A stretch of 64,000 nt of DNA from Anthopleura xanthogrammica (taxonomy: Eukaryota > Cnidaria > Anthozoa > Actiniaria > Actiniidae): the NCBI GenBank assembly GCA_964019055.1, contig OZ025207.1:4107001-4171000 (forward strand), in the 5' to 3' direction. How positions within the stretch are numbered: position 1 is the first letter of the stretch; every line of letters starts with the position of its first letter. The notes beneath the pieces were generated by a model. The model saw only the letters and a program-made list of their open reading frames with translations. It ran no database searches and was not told where the DNA came from. This document shows, one piece after another, positions 13,989 to 25,800 of this stretch. The position numbers and the translations under genes were made by a program.

Positions 13989-14174
13989 CAGGGGTGGATC
14001 CAGGATTTTGTTCAAGGAGGGGTGCAGTGCACAAAGTCAGCCCAGGAGGGTGTGCAACCCTCAGAATCAAAGAAAGAAAACATTATTTTCTTATTGGGTA
14101 TCTTCAAAATAGAGAGACAAAGTAGCTCCCAGGGGGCGTGCACCCCCTGAACCACTCCCCTGGATCCGCCCCTG
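13989..14174. repeat. 'CAGGGGCGGATCC' element, copy 2
   Basis: About 186 bp, from CAGGGGTGGATCCAGG to CCTGGATCCGCCCCTG, which are inverted copies. Internal GGTGCAGTGCACAAAGTCAG and AATCAAAGAAAGAAAAC are shared with the next copies. Confidence 0.85.
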
Positions 14175-14671
14175 TGCCTCAAGTCCTCATAATCTTGTCC
14201 CCACCATCTTCGGTGATGTACAGATTTTTCTGGAGATTTCATATTAACAATTTTTAATGGTTACTAACTCAAGTCTGAAAAGATCTAGAACTTGTAGGGC
14301 AAGAATTTATCTAAATAATTTATCTTTGATATTTATTAATAAAAGTAACATAAACAGGTCCAAAAGCTATCATTATCCCTATTCAGTGGTGAAATTAGCT
14401 TGTAATAACAAGGTACGTGGTGGTCCTTTTTATGGTATTATATTCCTTATTAGAAAGGTTCAAAGAAATGGTGGCCAAGATCATTGAAGGTATTAACAAA
14501 GAAAGCTTATGATGAATGACCATATACGGTGACACTTCTAGGGCACCCTTGCATTACAGTGACAACATTCTAGCTCTTTATTGTGATTGGCTCATTTTCC
14601 TTAGTGGGCAAAACAAACAGGCTAAAGGGTAGGATAGGGACCCAAACAAGCAGTATCTTCTACCTGTGCCC

Positions 14672-14790
14672 CAGGATTTCTAGCCTCACACACGTTCTTA
14701 TGGTCATCATATCATGTCACCATGAAATAATATGTGATGATGTGACAACCCTAAGAACATGACATGTGTAGAACATAGGAGGCTACATAG
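14672..14790. repeat. 'TAGCCTCC..CTTAGGGT' foldback, diverged copy
   Basis: Inverted arms TAGCCTCACACACGTTCTTA and CTAAGAACATGACATGTG..GGAGGCTA around an AT-rich centre. Related copies lie at 24249-24344 and 43275-43337. Confidence 0.65.
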
Positions 14791-14865
14791 ATTTACAGTC
14801 ACTTTTCACCCTACACCAAAGGATTTTCCATTAGCAATCTCATTAGTTTGTCAACTAATTGTTAC

Positions 14866-15047
14866 CAGGGGCAAATCCAGGGGAGGGGTGCAAGGTGTAT
14901 GCACCCCCCTCGGAACAACTTTGTCTCCCTTGAAGATACCCAATACAAAATAACGTTTTCTTTCTTTGATTCTGAGGGCTGTGACTCCCCCTGGGCTGAC
15001 TTTGTGCCCTGCACCCCTCCCTGAACAAAATCCTGGATCCACCCCCG
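14866..15047. repeat. 'CAGGGGCGGATCC' element, copy 3, reverse orientation
   Basis: Starts CAGGGGCAAATCCAGGGG and ends CCTGGATCCACCCCCG. Its inside is the reverse complement of copy 2. Confidence 0.85.
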
Positions 15048-15095
15048 GTTACAGTGCATGTGTAGTAAATATCTTGAGTTGCAAATATACTTTAC

Positions 15096-15381
15096 AAGGG
15101 CAGATCCAGGATTTTCTTCGGGGAGGGTTACTGCATTGGAAGAGCACCCACATGAGAAGAACACCAAAATCAAAAACACCCCACGTTGTCATCCAAAAAA
15201 GAGAAAGCTATTAATGGAAATCTTCAAAGCTAGGGGCACAAAGTCGACCCAAGAAGGGGTACACCCATTAGGATCAAAGGAAAAGCATTATTTTGTATAT
15301 TTTGTTATCTTTGAATTAGGTACACAAAGTTGACTCAGGGGGTGCACACCCCCTGCACCCCTCCCCCTGGATCCACTCCTG
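15096..15381. repeat. 'CAGGGGCGGATCC' element, copy 4, longer
   Basis: About 285 bp, from AAGGGCAGATCCAGGATTTT to CCCCTGGATCCACTCCTG; it seems to carry extra internal sequence. It is followed within about 230 bp by the stop codon of Rab copy 1. Confidence 0.75.
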
Positions 15382-15612
15382 CTCTTAATGCATTGAATGC
15401 AATTTTCAATATTCAATATTCACAAGACAACCTTCTATGTTGAAATAATTCTCCTTATAATTCTCCTTAGTCTTGACACACTATTACCAGAATCCTTATT
15501 AACACTATTATCTTGCGACTCCCAAAGGGTTAAATTTGAACAAGAAAAAGTCTGAATTCAAAAAGGATTCTGGTAGTAGTGGAATGGAGAAATGAATATA
15601 AGGAAACTGATG

Positions 15613-18600
15613 CTAGTCTGAAGAACAACAGTTTCTCTTTGCGGGTGCCTGGTCAGGTCTTAATCTACTCTGTGTGTTTTGGTTCCTACTGGCTGTACCA
15701 TATGGTGAAATGATCTTTTCCTGGGGTAGCTTTTTACCTACAAAAATTTGTAGCATAAATGTCAATACATATTTTTAAAAGACACAGGACAGCTTTTTTC
15801 TTACATTGTTCAGTAAAGGAACATATGGACCAATCGGTAATAGTAACCATAGGCGCCCCAAAAGACCTGTCGACCAATTGACTGTCGATAATTGGTTCAC
15901 AAGTCGTCAACAGTTAGTCGACAAAGAGTTGAAAATCGGTTGACAATCGGTCGACAATCGGTCGACAATCGGTTGACAATCGGTTGACAATCGGTCGACG
16001 GTCGGCAATGTCGGTCGACAGTAATGTTGGTTGACAGTTGTTCGGCAGTTGGTCGACAGTTGGTAGATAGTCGGTTGACAGGCGCAAATGGTTACTATAA
16101 CCGGACCAATCAGCATGTACATTATGAGGTAACTATGTAATAATATTTTGTACAAGCAAAAGAAATTTCAAATTCAAAGGATAAAACACACTGCAAAGCA
16201 TCCTAACTTACATAATTCTTCAAAAAGGAAATGGACATTGTGTGACGTAAGAGCGCTGGTTTCTGCGTATATGGCATCAACACTGTTTGCAAAATCCTGG
16301 GCTTCTTGTGATGAGACCTTTAAGGGAAATTTACAAACTCAACAGAATATTGTAGAATATCTAATCCATTGAGTTTTATTTTGAAATTAGCCTTGTTACA
16401 GCTGCATGCTTCTCCTCATCTCACTATTGGGAAAAAACATTGAGGGAGGGGTGGGGAGCAACACTGTACAATAAACAGCATTGATGGAGCATTCATGGTC
16501 TTCTAGCTTATTATAGCAATAACAAACTTGAGCATCACTTGAATTAATACAACATTTCATCATTTATTTGCAGTGAAGGATAGCAAATTTTGGTAATGGA
16601 TAGAATAAAGAACTCCTTAAAGTACATCAAAACCAGTGCCAGGGATTTCATTAAGATTTCAATTAGATGGCTGCATCAAAAATATAAAAACCTTCATCAT
16701 CAGGTACAATTCAGATGTTGAATAACAAAAGTAGGCAGCTTAGATATGGAAAGTAGATGCCAGATTTTGCCAGTTGCTGGCTTGTAAAGAAATCCCTGCA
16801 GATCATTATTAATAATCTTCTATGAAAACTTACTTCTCTGTGTTCAGCTTTATCACATTTATTCCCAGCAATTGCTATGACGATATCTGGTGGTCCATAT
16901 CGCTGTAATTCTCTGATCCAGGGCCGTAATGCATGAAAAGTAGGCTGTGAAAAAATAGAAAACATTCCGTATTACTTGAGTTTTTTTGTGATATGGCTAC
17001 TCAGTAAAATACAAGATCAGCACCCCAGATACTTTGTCAGCTGTCACCCGATTATCGGTGGTCAATCGACACCCTACCACTACTCCACCCAGGGCTCGAA
17101 ATAGGGGCCTGCCAATGGCCAAAATGCAGGTCAAGTTTTACTACTGTCAGGTTAAAAAAGTTATAAACTGCCAAATGTAAAATAGAATGGCAGGAGAATT
17201 TTGCTCCAAAATTATTTATCCTGCCGAAAATAAGAAACTGTCTGGCCATTTATCTTTTCTATTTCGAGCCCTGCCACCATCAACCAGCCATTGCATGGCT
17301 GACAAACAGATGGCTGTTGGGATGTTGGGAAATGGCTGCCAAACAGCCAACAATTACTGTCAAACTGCCATCAAAGGCCCATCAACAAACTATTGTCAAA
17401 TGACTGACAAACACTCAACAAAGTAATGTCAAACAGCCATTAATCGGCAGACCTGGCTACTCATAAGATTAAATAAGGAAAAAGAAGAGATACAACAAAA
17501 TATGAAGAAAACCTACATCAGAAGTAATGTCATAAACCAGAATAGCAGCTGCAGCATCTCTGTAATACAGAGGAGCAAGACTTTTAAACTGAAAATAAAA
17601 CAATTAAATTGTAACTGTAAATGTAAGAATAGAAGAAACAAGATGAACAAGTATTTATATTAATTAGCTGCTAAAAATATCTTAAGAAAAATTAATGAAT
17701 TTAATGAAACATATTAATCAGTATAAATGGTTATTAATTGTATATCTCAAATAGTTTAGATCTATATTTAATTATTTAACAATTATTCACCAAAGGTGGA
17801 ATGATTTTCAGTGAATATTTACTGAGACGTACGTAGTCAAGGTAAATTTTTACCATATTCACTGAGCCTGAGGTGAATAATTGTTTTAGTATAATTTTAG
17901 ACATGAATATCAGAGAAATGATGAAATTCTGTATAAAAAAAGTTTCAGTATTACTTATGCTCTGGCAAACTTTGGCAAACCTCATAATCACCCCTGGGGT
18001 ACTTCCTATAATGGACTATACGGAGATGCTCCACCTTAAAGTGGTACCTTTTTCAGGCTGCAGGTATAGAAAAGGGGTGGAAATTTGTGAATTTTGGTAT
18101 AGAAAAGGGTAGGGAATTCACTGAGGTATAGAAAAGGTATATGAAAGGGGTACCTTTCCAAGCAAAAACGTATATAAAAGGGATTCCTATTTGCAGAAAT
18201 TTGGTATATAAAAGGGTAAGAGGGTGATAGTCCAGGCAGAGCATCTCCGTATGAAATGACCCAAAGTACCCCCCCCCCCCCCGTAATCACCCCTTGAGCA
18301 GTGAGTATTACCTCATAATCACTGGTCGCTTGACCAATTACAGCACACGAAACTCTATATTCAAGTTCAAAATTATACTAAGTAATATTAAACAATTATT
18401 GGATGAGGTTGAGCATAATATCATAAATTATCAAGACCAAGGCCGTGTTATCTGCCGAAGCTCTAGGCTGAGGCGGATAAAACGGCCGAGGTCTTGATAT
18501 TTAAGATATCATGCGAAAACCGAATTCAATATTGTTTTATCATACATTTTGTAAACTAAGAATAAAGATTTAATTCTGCTGTCGAAAAAATAGCAAACGT

Positions 18601-20983
18601 ATTTCCATTTTCATAATTGTGACCTTTGAACTCGACATGATAAATTTATTATCTGTAGGTTTTACCTACAGATAATACATTTATCATGTCGAGTTCACAC
18701 GATATCAGGGATTGGCTGAGAGCTCTTGGCCAATCAGAAGCGAGAAAGTAAGTAAAATGTATAATAAATATTATTACTGCTATTGATATTGAGCATTGTA
18801 ATGTATATTATTGCGTTTATAAATGTATATAATATCTAGATATAAATACCCTTTCTTGTCCTGCTGTATCCCAAATATTAAATTTGAATGCATTTTCATC
18901 AATTATCATCATCTTTGTCATAAAAGCCGCTCTGTTAATAATCAATTAATAATAATAAATAAGTTTTTTGTAATAATTAATAAATTAAGTTTTAGTTTTA
19001 GCTGATATCTCTAATTAAGACTGTGATATTTCAATCAGTGACATTAGCACTGTATTATAAATGCTTAAATATATATGTTATAGAGTGCAAATAATATAAC
19101 CGTGAAATAGTTAGCTAGCTAACTAATGACTAATTATGTCCTAAGTTCTGCCTAAATTTGATTAGTGGAGAAATAAGCGAGCCGTGACGGGTCTTGCACG
19201 TGCAAGCATGTTTAATTAGTCAAATGATCACCGCTATGCTGCGGTTTTGTAATGCGGAATAAAAAAAAACAACCGTGATAATTTGAACAAACTTTTATTC
19301 CACATTAATCTATCAGTATTAAAATTCAAATAGTTGTATCTGCGTCTTGATTTATTGACCTGTGTCTTCATTTTTAACTCATTAAACGTCAGAAATACAT
19401 TCTTTTGTGCACTGAGTCGTTGATCTAGAAAAAGCCATTGCTCCTGTCATGCCTCGCTGATTTCCTATGTCTTGCCTAACTAAGCACTAACTATCTCCTA
19501 TTTCTTGCTATCTATTTCACGGTTATATTATTTGCACTCTAAAACAATTTACTTCATAAATATAAAGAAAATGTTTTCCCACTTATGATATAATTTGGTA
19601 AATATTAAAAAGATCTTTGTTTTAATTTTAACCATATTTAATATATCGTCTCAAAAATTTCTAATATTATTTGAAGAACTGATTGATGCTCGAGATAATG
19701 ACACATTGGCTGGTATGGAAAAACATACACCATCATAAACTTGTACATTATAATATTTTCTTTTAGATCAATGTATGTTCATTTGTATATGATGTCATAG
19801 CAGCTATGTAGGAAGAATTTGACAAAGATTTTTCAATGAATTCATTTGCCATATCTTCCAACACAGCAGATGTCCCTTTTTTTCTGCCTTGGGAATGATT
19901 GCAAAGCCAGAATTGCTTATAGACCCATTGTAGCACACTGGAATGCTGCTTAATTTGGAGGACAAAACAATAGTCTTAAATTCACAGGAAATTGAAATTC
20001 TTTTGTTTTGACCTCCAAATTGAGCTGCTTTGACGTCAAGTGAAAGGGTCTATAGGGTCATATTGAAAGTTATAAAAGGGTCTGTAGGGATAACATAAGT
20101 TTCAACCCATTGTTTTCTTCTCAAGTGGCTCTGACAAACAACATTGTACTCAAGGATATGATGTGACTGTGTGGTCATAAATGGACAAACATTTGGCCAA
20201 GTTAGAGAGGTCATATTACATAGTTTTTTCCTCCTCACTATAAAGATTGTCAGCAAATTAACATAAACGATATTTTACCAAACACAAAACATTCCCTATC
20301 ATATTTATTTAAGATATGTAAAATATTTCAATATCTTTCTCAAGCTTCAGCTTATGTTAACTGATAGCAAAACTGTAATAAGAAAACAAAATATATAGGT
20401 TTTTCGAAAGACAAAGACCACAAAAAGGTTCCAAAACAACCAAAGCAAAGAATTAAGGGGGAAAAAAAAGAGAAAAAAATCATATAAGGCTTACAACAGA
20501 TTAAAATAAATTAAAATAATTTTTTTTTTTTTTCGTAATACTATTTACAGCACTTAATTTACACCAACGTATAAACAGTTACAACAACAATGAAGTACCT
20601 GTTTATCTCGTAGTAAGTAAAATCGTTAAATTCGTAAATTCGTTAATGGAATAAAATACTCGGGATTAACATTAAGCTTACTGTAAATCTAAAATTTTAG
20701 TTCAACTCACCCAATGGTTGGCGGAGAAGAGGCATTAAACGTATCAGAAACAAATCTATGAACAAGACACGATTTTCCTACACCAGCATCCTTCAAAATA
20801 TCAAAAGAATAACATAATATTCCAGTTATAATCATAGAATATTGCAATCTATAAATAAGTAAGCTAACTGTAAGCAAAATCAAAATGAAAGATTTATAAA
20901 TAGTAAGGAAGAAGAATTCTTACCCCTAGAAGACAGACTTTGAGTTCGCGAATCGAATCCCCTTGTGACCCATAAGAACTCAT
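15613..20983 (-). CDS. Rab22/Rab31-like small GTPase, copy 1
   Basis: Seven exons on the minus strand: 20983-20924, 20790-20711, 18931-18850, 17588-17517, 16944-16834, 16317-16212 and 15737-15613, giving 211 residues and a stop at 15615-15613. All GTPase motifs are present: P-loop GDAGVGKS (20-27), switch I Thr45 in PPTIGAAFMTK, DTAGQER with catalytic Gln72 (68-74), NKCD (126-129) and ETSAL (154-158, usually ETSAK). The IGAAFMTK and AIAGNKCD stretches are typical of the Rab5/22/31 group, which works in early endosome and trans-Golgi traffic. The C-terminus is CCSSD with the two cysteines at 207-208, comparable to the CCSN and CCSSG endings of Rab5 and Rab21 and suited to double geranylgeranylation. 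The gene lies directly downstream of a close tandem copy with the same exon plan. Rab assignment is firm; which Rab22/31 member it is remains open. Confidence 0.92.
15904..16082. repeat. Short tandem repeat 'GGTCGACAATC'
   Basis: About a dozen GGTCGAC/GGTTGAC units of 11-13 bp, decaying towards the right. In the last intron of Rab copy 1. Confidence 0.85.
17092..17273. repeat. 'CAGGGCTCGAAATAG' element
   Basis: Ends CAGGGCTCGAAATAGGGGCC and CTATTTCGAGCCCTG, about 182 bp, a terminal form widespread in non-autonomous animal DNA transposons. In intron 4 of Rab copy 1. Confidence 0.8.
18003..18282. repeat. 'GGTATAGAAAAGGG' element ending in poly-C
   Basis: Outer ends CGGAGATGCTCC and GGCAGAGCATCTCCGTATGA are inverted; the inside repeats GGTATAGAAAAGG or GGTATATAAAAGGG five times. 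It ends in a run of 14-15 C. A shorter relative is at 25132-25262. Confidence 0.75.
18384..18530. repeat. Palindromic element in Rab copy 1 intron 3 side
   Basis: Arms AATATCATAAATTATCAAGA..CCAAGGCCGT and ACGGCCGAGGTCTTGATATT..TAAGATATCATG, separated by CTCTAGGCTGAGGCGG. Confidence 0.8.
18618..18700. repeat. Hairpin 'GAACTCGACATGATAAATTTATTATCTG'
   Basis: GAACTCGACATGATAAATTT..ATTATCTGTAGG is followed immediately by its reverse complement CCTACAGATAATACATTTAT..CATGTCGAGTTC. Confidence 0.85.
19081..19543. repeat. ~460-bp element with 30-bp inverted ends
   Basis: Left end TAGAGTGCAAATAATATAAC..CGTGAAATAG and right end CTATTTCACGGTTATATTAT..TTGCACTCTA are perfect inverted copies. The inside is AT-rich and non-coding. 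In intron 2 of Rab copy 1. Confidence 0.85.
19918..20053. repeat. 135-bp foldback family, copy 2, diverged
   Basis: Same ends (TATAGACCCATTG and GAAAGGGTCTATA) and palindromic core as the other copies, with more substitutions. It lies in intron 2 of Rab copy 1. Confidence 0.8.
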
Positions 20984-21205
20984 ATTGACAGTTCTAAAAT
21001 ACTAAGGTACGTATAATCGTTAAGATATTAATTGTTTCATGATGTTTTTGTTTCAAAATGTCTTAGCTTTTTGTTCGTTTTTTGCTGAAATCAGGAAAAC
21101 ACAATTTGAACAGGCGTTCTTCGCGTTACTGCGTTAGAGGAATAAGACTGGCACTAGTCTGGACGAAGCGCATTCTGGGAATCTTTAGGTGGGGGAGGGG
21201 GGAAG

Positions 21206-21257
21206 GGAAAAAAAGAAAGAAAGAAAGAAAGAAAAAAAGAAAGAAAGAAAGAAAATA
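21206..21257. repeat. (GAAA)n microsatellite
   Basis: About 50 bp of GAAA units upstream of Rab copy 1. Confidence 0.9.
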
Positions 21258-21625
21258 AGTTGTAATCAATCCCACGGGACAACACGATGAAAAGGAGATT
21301 ACTACTGATCATGCACGTCTTTTCCAAGTGCTTTCGTAATCGTGGCGTAATCTTGTAATACGGGCAGCACGTACAACTTGTCACGCAACATTTATATAAC
21401 TAATTGCGATTTTGAGCTGCCAATAGAAACAACTTCCGGGTCCAAAACGAAAAGCAGTTTTATGAAGATTTTTCTTACTTTTTCTTCATGACAGCATTTG
21501 TTGTCCAAAGTTCAATTGTTTCAGTGAAAGGTTTAATCACTGAGAACAGTTTTCGCTTTATTTTAGCGTTTTTGTGAGCAGTTAGAGCCGGAAATGCGTC
21601 ACAACTTAACAGTTCTAATACGGGT

Positions 21626-21764
21626 TTATAGACCCCTTGCAGCACGTCGGAATGCAGCTCAATTTTGAGGGCAGAACAATAGGTTCCAATTCTCAGGAGA
21701 TTGAAATTCTTTTGTTTTGTCCTCCAAATTGAGCTGCTTTCACGTCACGTGCAAGGGGTCTATA
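21626..21764. repeat. 135-bp foldback family, copy 3
   Basis: Well-preserved copy between the two Rab genes. The octamer TAATACGG occurs on both sides (near 21616 and 21763), which may be an imperfect trace of target duplication. Confidence 0.85.
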
Positions 21765-22025
21765 ATACGGCGTTGCGAGAAAATATATTCCGTATTGGCC
21801 GTAGTTGCGAAGTGCTGTACCTTTAGTGCTTGTCTGGGAGTTTTATCTCCTCAGAACGAAGGGGGAGTGGATTTTTCGCTTGTGAATCACAGTGCTTAGC
21901 TTTTCCAAGATTCTTCAAACATCGCTGTATTATCATGATATTATTGAACAGAGCATGAAAGGTAAGGGATGCCGTCACAGATAACATTAACTGATTATTT
22001 AAAATTATTAACAAAGCACAAGAGG

Positions 22026-22161
22026 GTAGACCCCTTGCACGTTATGTCAGAGCAGCTCAATTTGGAGGGCAAAATAAAAGAATTTCAATCTCCTGAGAAT
22101 TGGAACCTATTGTTCTGCCCTCCAAATCGAGCTGCATTCCGACGTGCTGCAAGGGGTCTAT
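22026..22161. repeat. 135-bp foldback family, copy 4
   Basis: Opposite internal orientation to copy 3, only about 260 bp away. Ends TAGACCCCTTGCACG and GCTGCAAGGGGTCTA. Confidence 0.85.
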
Positions 22162-22639
22162 AAGTTCTTTCTAAATCCTTTAGGTAGTAGTCCCTAATGA
22201 AAAGCAAGCCTGTGACCCGGAAGACTTAAAGATCAAAAACTACGTCACAATTTTATTTCTTTTTAATAAAACAAATCGCATACGGCTCGTGCTTCTCTTC
22301 ACACTCCTTTCATGCTTACGTCACTTCCTGCGTGCTGTATAACTGATAGGCGAAGGCCTCAGTGTTCCTTTAGCATCTCAACCAAGCAGAGAGCTGATAA
22401 GCTGACTGTGCTCCAATAGACCTTTTTACTCTATCACTATTTTCGACTTGATGCGCTTTAAAAACAATAGGTGAGATCAAAGTTTGTACGAAATTTGAAC
22501 ATCTTTAGAATTTGAACAAAAGATGCTCGTATTTCATTTTGTAATTAACGAGTCGGGCCATACCAATGCGGCTACAACTATTGTTCAACAAGGTATATTC
22601 AAAGCTGAAACCATACAAAGAACAGCTAGAGTGAAGTCG

Positions 22640-22725
22640 AAACAGACGTGGAGATCGTCAGGGTCGAACCATTGACCTCTTGCTCCGAAGGCAGTGCATT
22701 ATCGAACCAACGTCTGCCTGCTGCT
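22640..22725 (-). repeat. tRNA-like (SINE-type) sequence
   Basis: On the minus strand GTTGGTTCGATAATGCACTG..CCTTCGGAGCAAGAG then GGTTCGACCC, the last matching a tRNA B box. Flanks CAGACGT and ACGTCTG are inverted. The A box is degraded, so this is a tRNA-derived relic, not a tRNA gene. Confidence 0.6.
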
Positions 22726-22871
22726 ATAAATTTTATTAATTTTATTATGGGGATCAAAATTGTTTTTTTGATCTCCCGCTTGTGTGTGCGCGACTATTTA
22801 TTTTTTTAATCTTATTCTATTTTATTTTTTAAGTATTTTCGGATGAATGCATGAGGATTATGAAGTATGGT

Positions 22872-25800
22872 TCAACTAGCATATCCAACACTTATGGGTT
22901 CTCGTTTAGTGGAAGAGCAACAGGTTTTTCTTGCTGGAGTTGTTTTGTCTATGTTTATTCGATTGCTTGTGCCATAAGGCTGTATCCTTTTCTCCTCGGT
23001 AAGCTTTTTACCTATATATAGGGTCAAACATCAGCATATCATTATAAGGAATCACAATATATAAATGTGGAAAACCAACATCCTCATTATCATCATTCAT
23101 TTTAATCATCATTCATCTTCATCATCATTCATCTCCATCATCATTCATCTCCATCATCATTCATCTCCATCATCATTCATCTCCATCATCATTCATCTCC
23201 ATCATCATTCATCTCCATCATCATTCATCTCCATCATCATTCATTTTCATCATCATTCATCTCCATCATCATTCATCTCCATCATCATTAATCTTCATCA
23301 TCATTCATCAGCATCATCATTCATCTCCATCATCATTCATCTCCATCATCATTCATCTCCATCATCATTAATCTCCATCATCATTCATCTCCATCATCAT
23401 TCATCACCATCAGCATTCATCTCCATCATCATTCATCTCCATCATCATTCATCTCCATCATCATTCATCAGCATCATCATTTATCTCCATCATTCATCTC
23501 CATCATCATTCATCTCCATCATCATTCATCTCCATCATCATTCATCTCCATCATCATTCATCCTCATCATCATTCATTTCAATCATCATTTATCTCCATC
23601 ATTCATCTCCATCATCATTAATCTCCATCATCATTCATCTCCATCATCATTAATCTCCATCATCATTCATCTCCATCATCATTCATCTCCATCATCATTC
23701 ATCTCCATCATCATTCATCTCCATCATCATTCATCTCAATCATCATTTATCTCCATCATTCATCACCATCATCATTCATCTCCATCCTCATTCATCTCCA
23801 TCATCATTCATCTCCATCATCATTCATCTCCATCATCATTCATCTCCATCATCATTCATCTCCATCATCATTCATCTCCATCATCATTCATCTTCATCAT
23901 CATTCATCTCCATTATCATTCATCTCCATCATCATTCATCTCCATCATCATTCATCTCCATCATCATTCATCTTCATCATCATTCATCTCCATCATCATT
24001 CATCTCAATCATCATTCATCAATCATTAATCCATCACCTCAAGTACTTACAAAGCTCTTCAAAAATGAAGTTTACATTCTTGGATGTTTTAGCACTTGTT
24101 TCTGCAAAAATCACATCAAAACTGTTTGCATATTCTTGGGCTTCCTCGGTAGACACCTAAAATTAAATTAGAATAAGATTAAAAAATTTAAAGAATTAAA
24201 AAATAAAAATAAGTAAATAAAATTTGATTATTGTCCACGTACTGACTAGCCTCCTATGCAGATGCTCTTAGGGTTGTCACGCAATACTTCTCTCCATTGC
24301 GTGACGACGTTACGACCCTAAGAATGGCTGCAAAGGAGGCTACGTACTGATGGGCCGACCTTTAATTTTAAATTTTAAAGTCTCTCAGTTTTTATACCTC
24401 ACGCTCATTCTCTTTGTCACATTTATTTCCAGCAATTGCAATGACTACATGCTGCGGTCCATATCTGGTCAACTGCCTTCTCCATTCTTGCAAAGCAAAG
24501 AAACTTTTCTGTAGGGATGAATTATAATATTTTTGTTAATGATTAGATGAGCAAGATTCACAACCTTGTACAGTCATCATCTTCATCATTACAATTAAAA
24601 GTTTAAGATAAAAGGGAAGCATAGGGGGCATAGCTTTGAGAGCACTCGCCTCTCATCAATGCCACCCAGGTTAGAGTCTTGCTGGTCTTGTTCTCATATG
24701 TTAGTAGAGTTTCTAGTTGGTTCTCTCCTGTGCTTTGAGGGTTTTCTCTGGGTTTTCTGGTTTTCCTCCCTCCACAAAAAATCGAATTCTAAATCCCATT
24801 TCGATCATAGAATAAAGACCACATGTTTTTTAGCCATTAAATCCAACCCTCATGAAAAAAGGACATTTTTAAAGGTACTGATTGTGATAGTACAAGTCAT
24901 GTACTTTTGATTTTTCAAAAAAAAAAATTGAAGAAATTTGAATTTCAATGAGATCATAAAAATCTTACTTCAGATGTGATGTCATAGACCAGAATAGCAG
25001 CAGCAACATTCCGATAGTATAGAGGAGCAAGACTCTTGTACTAACGTGAAAAACAAAACAATATATATTAGGTACATGATCATCTTTTGTTTTCTCAAGC
25101 AATCTAGAAGTTAGTGTATCGTAATAGACCTAATTCCCCAGGGGGTACTTCGGGTCGTTTCATATGGGGATGCTCTGCCTGGACTCTCGACCCCTTACCC
25201 TTTTCTATACCAAATTTCAGCGAAAAAGTACCCCTTTTAAATACCTTTTTCCCTAAAAATAGTAAGATGGATGGATGGATGGATGGATGAAAATAGGATG
25301 GATGAAAATAGGATGGATGGATGGATGGATGGATGGATGGATGGATGAAATGGATGGATGGATGAAATGGATGGATGGATGGATGGATGGATGGATGGAT
25401 GGATGGATGGATGGATGGATGGATGGATGGATGGATGGATGGATGGATGGATGGATGGATGGATGGATGGATGGATGGATGGATGGATGGATGGATGGAT
25501 GGATGGATGGATGGATGGATGGATGGATGGATGGATGGATGGATGGATGGATGGATGGATGGATGGGTGGGTGGATGGATGGATGGATGAATGGATTGAT
25601 GGATGAAATGGATGAATGGCTGGATGGATTGAAGAAGGTTGGATGGATGGATGAATGAAATAAATGGATGGATGGATGTAATGCAATGTAAAACTTTATT
25701 TATCCACAGTAATCATATCAAATAAATGGATAGATAGATGGATACCTTTTCTTGGCCTGCAGTGTCCCATATATGAAGCTTATATTCCTGGTTTTCAACT

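Larger units (their letters stand above)
13056..15612. other. Intergenic stretch, RS/zinc-finger gene to Rab copy 1
   Basis: Holds the promoter side of the RS/zinc-finger gene, three 'CAGGGGCGGATCC' elements and one foldback. No other gene seen. Confidence 0.7.
20984..22871. other. Spacer between the two Rab genes
   Basis: 1.9 kb with a (GAAA)n tract, two 135-bp foldbacks in opposite orientation and a tRNA-like relic. The promoter of Rab copy 1 must lie in the first few hundred bases; no TATA box is clear. Confidence 0.7.

Noticed and set aside
15904..16082. CRISPR-like array of short repeats
   Set aside because: Units are 11-13 bp with no spacers, in a eukaryotic intron; it is a simple tandem repeat.
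23065..24171. 368-codon Ser/His/Ile-rich open frame
   Set aside because: It is a translation of the 16-bp satellite; real splice sites of Rab copy 2 exon 6 lie in the opposite strand at its end.
25237..25686. Open frames of HPSI or DGWM repeats on both strands
   Set aside because: Any (GGAT)n array of this length is open in several frames; there is no start context or homology.
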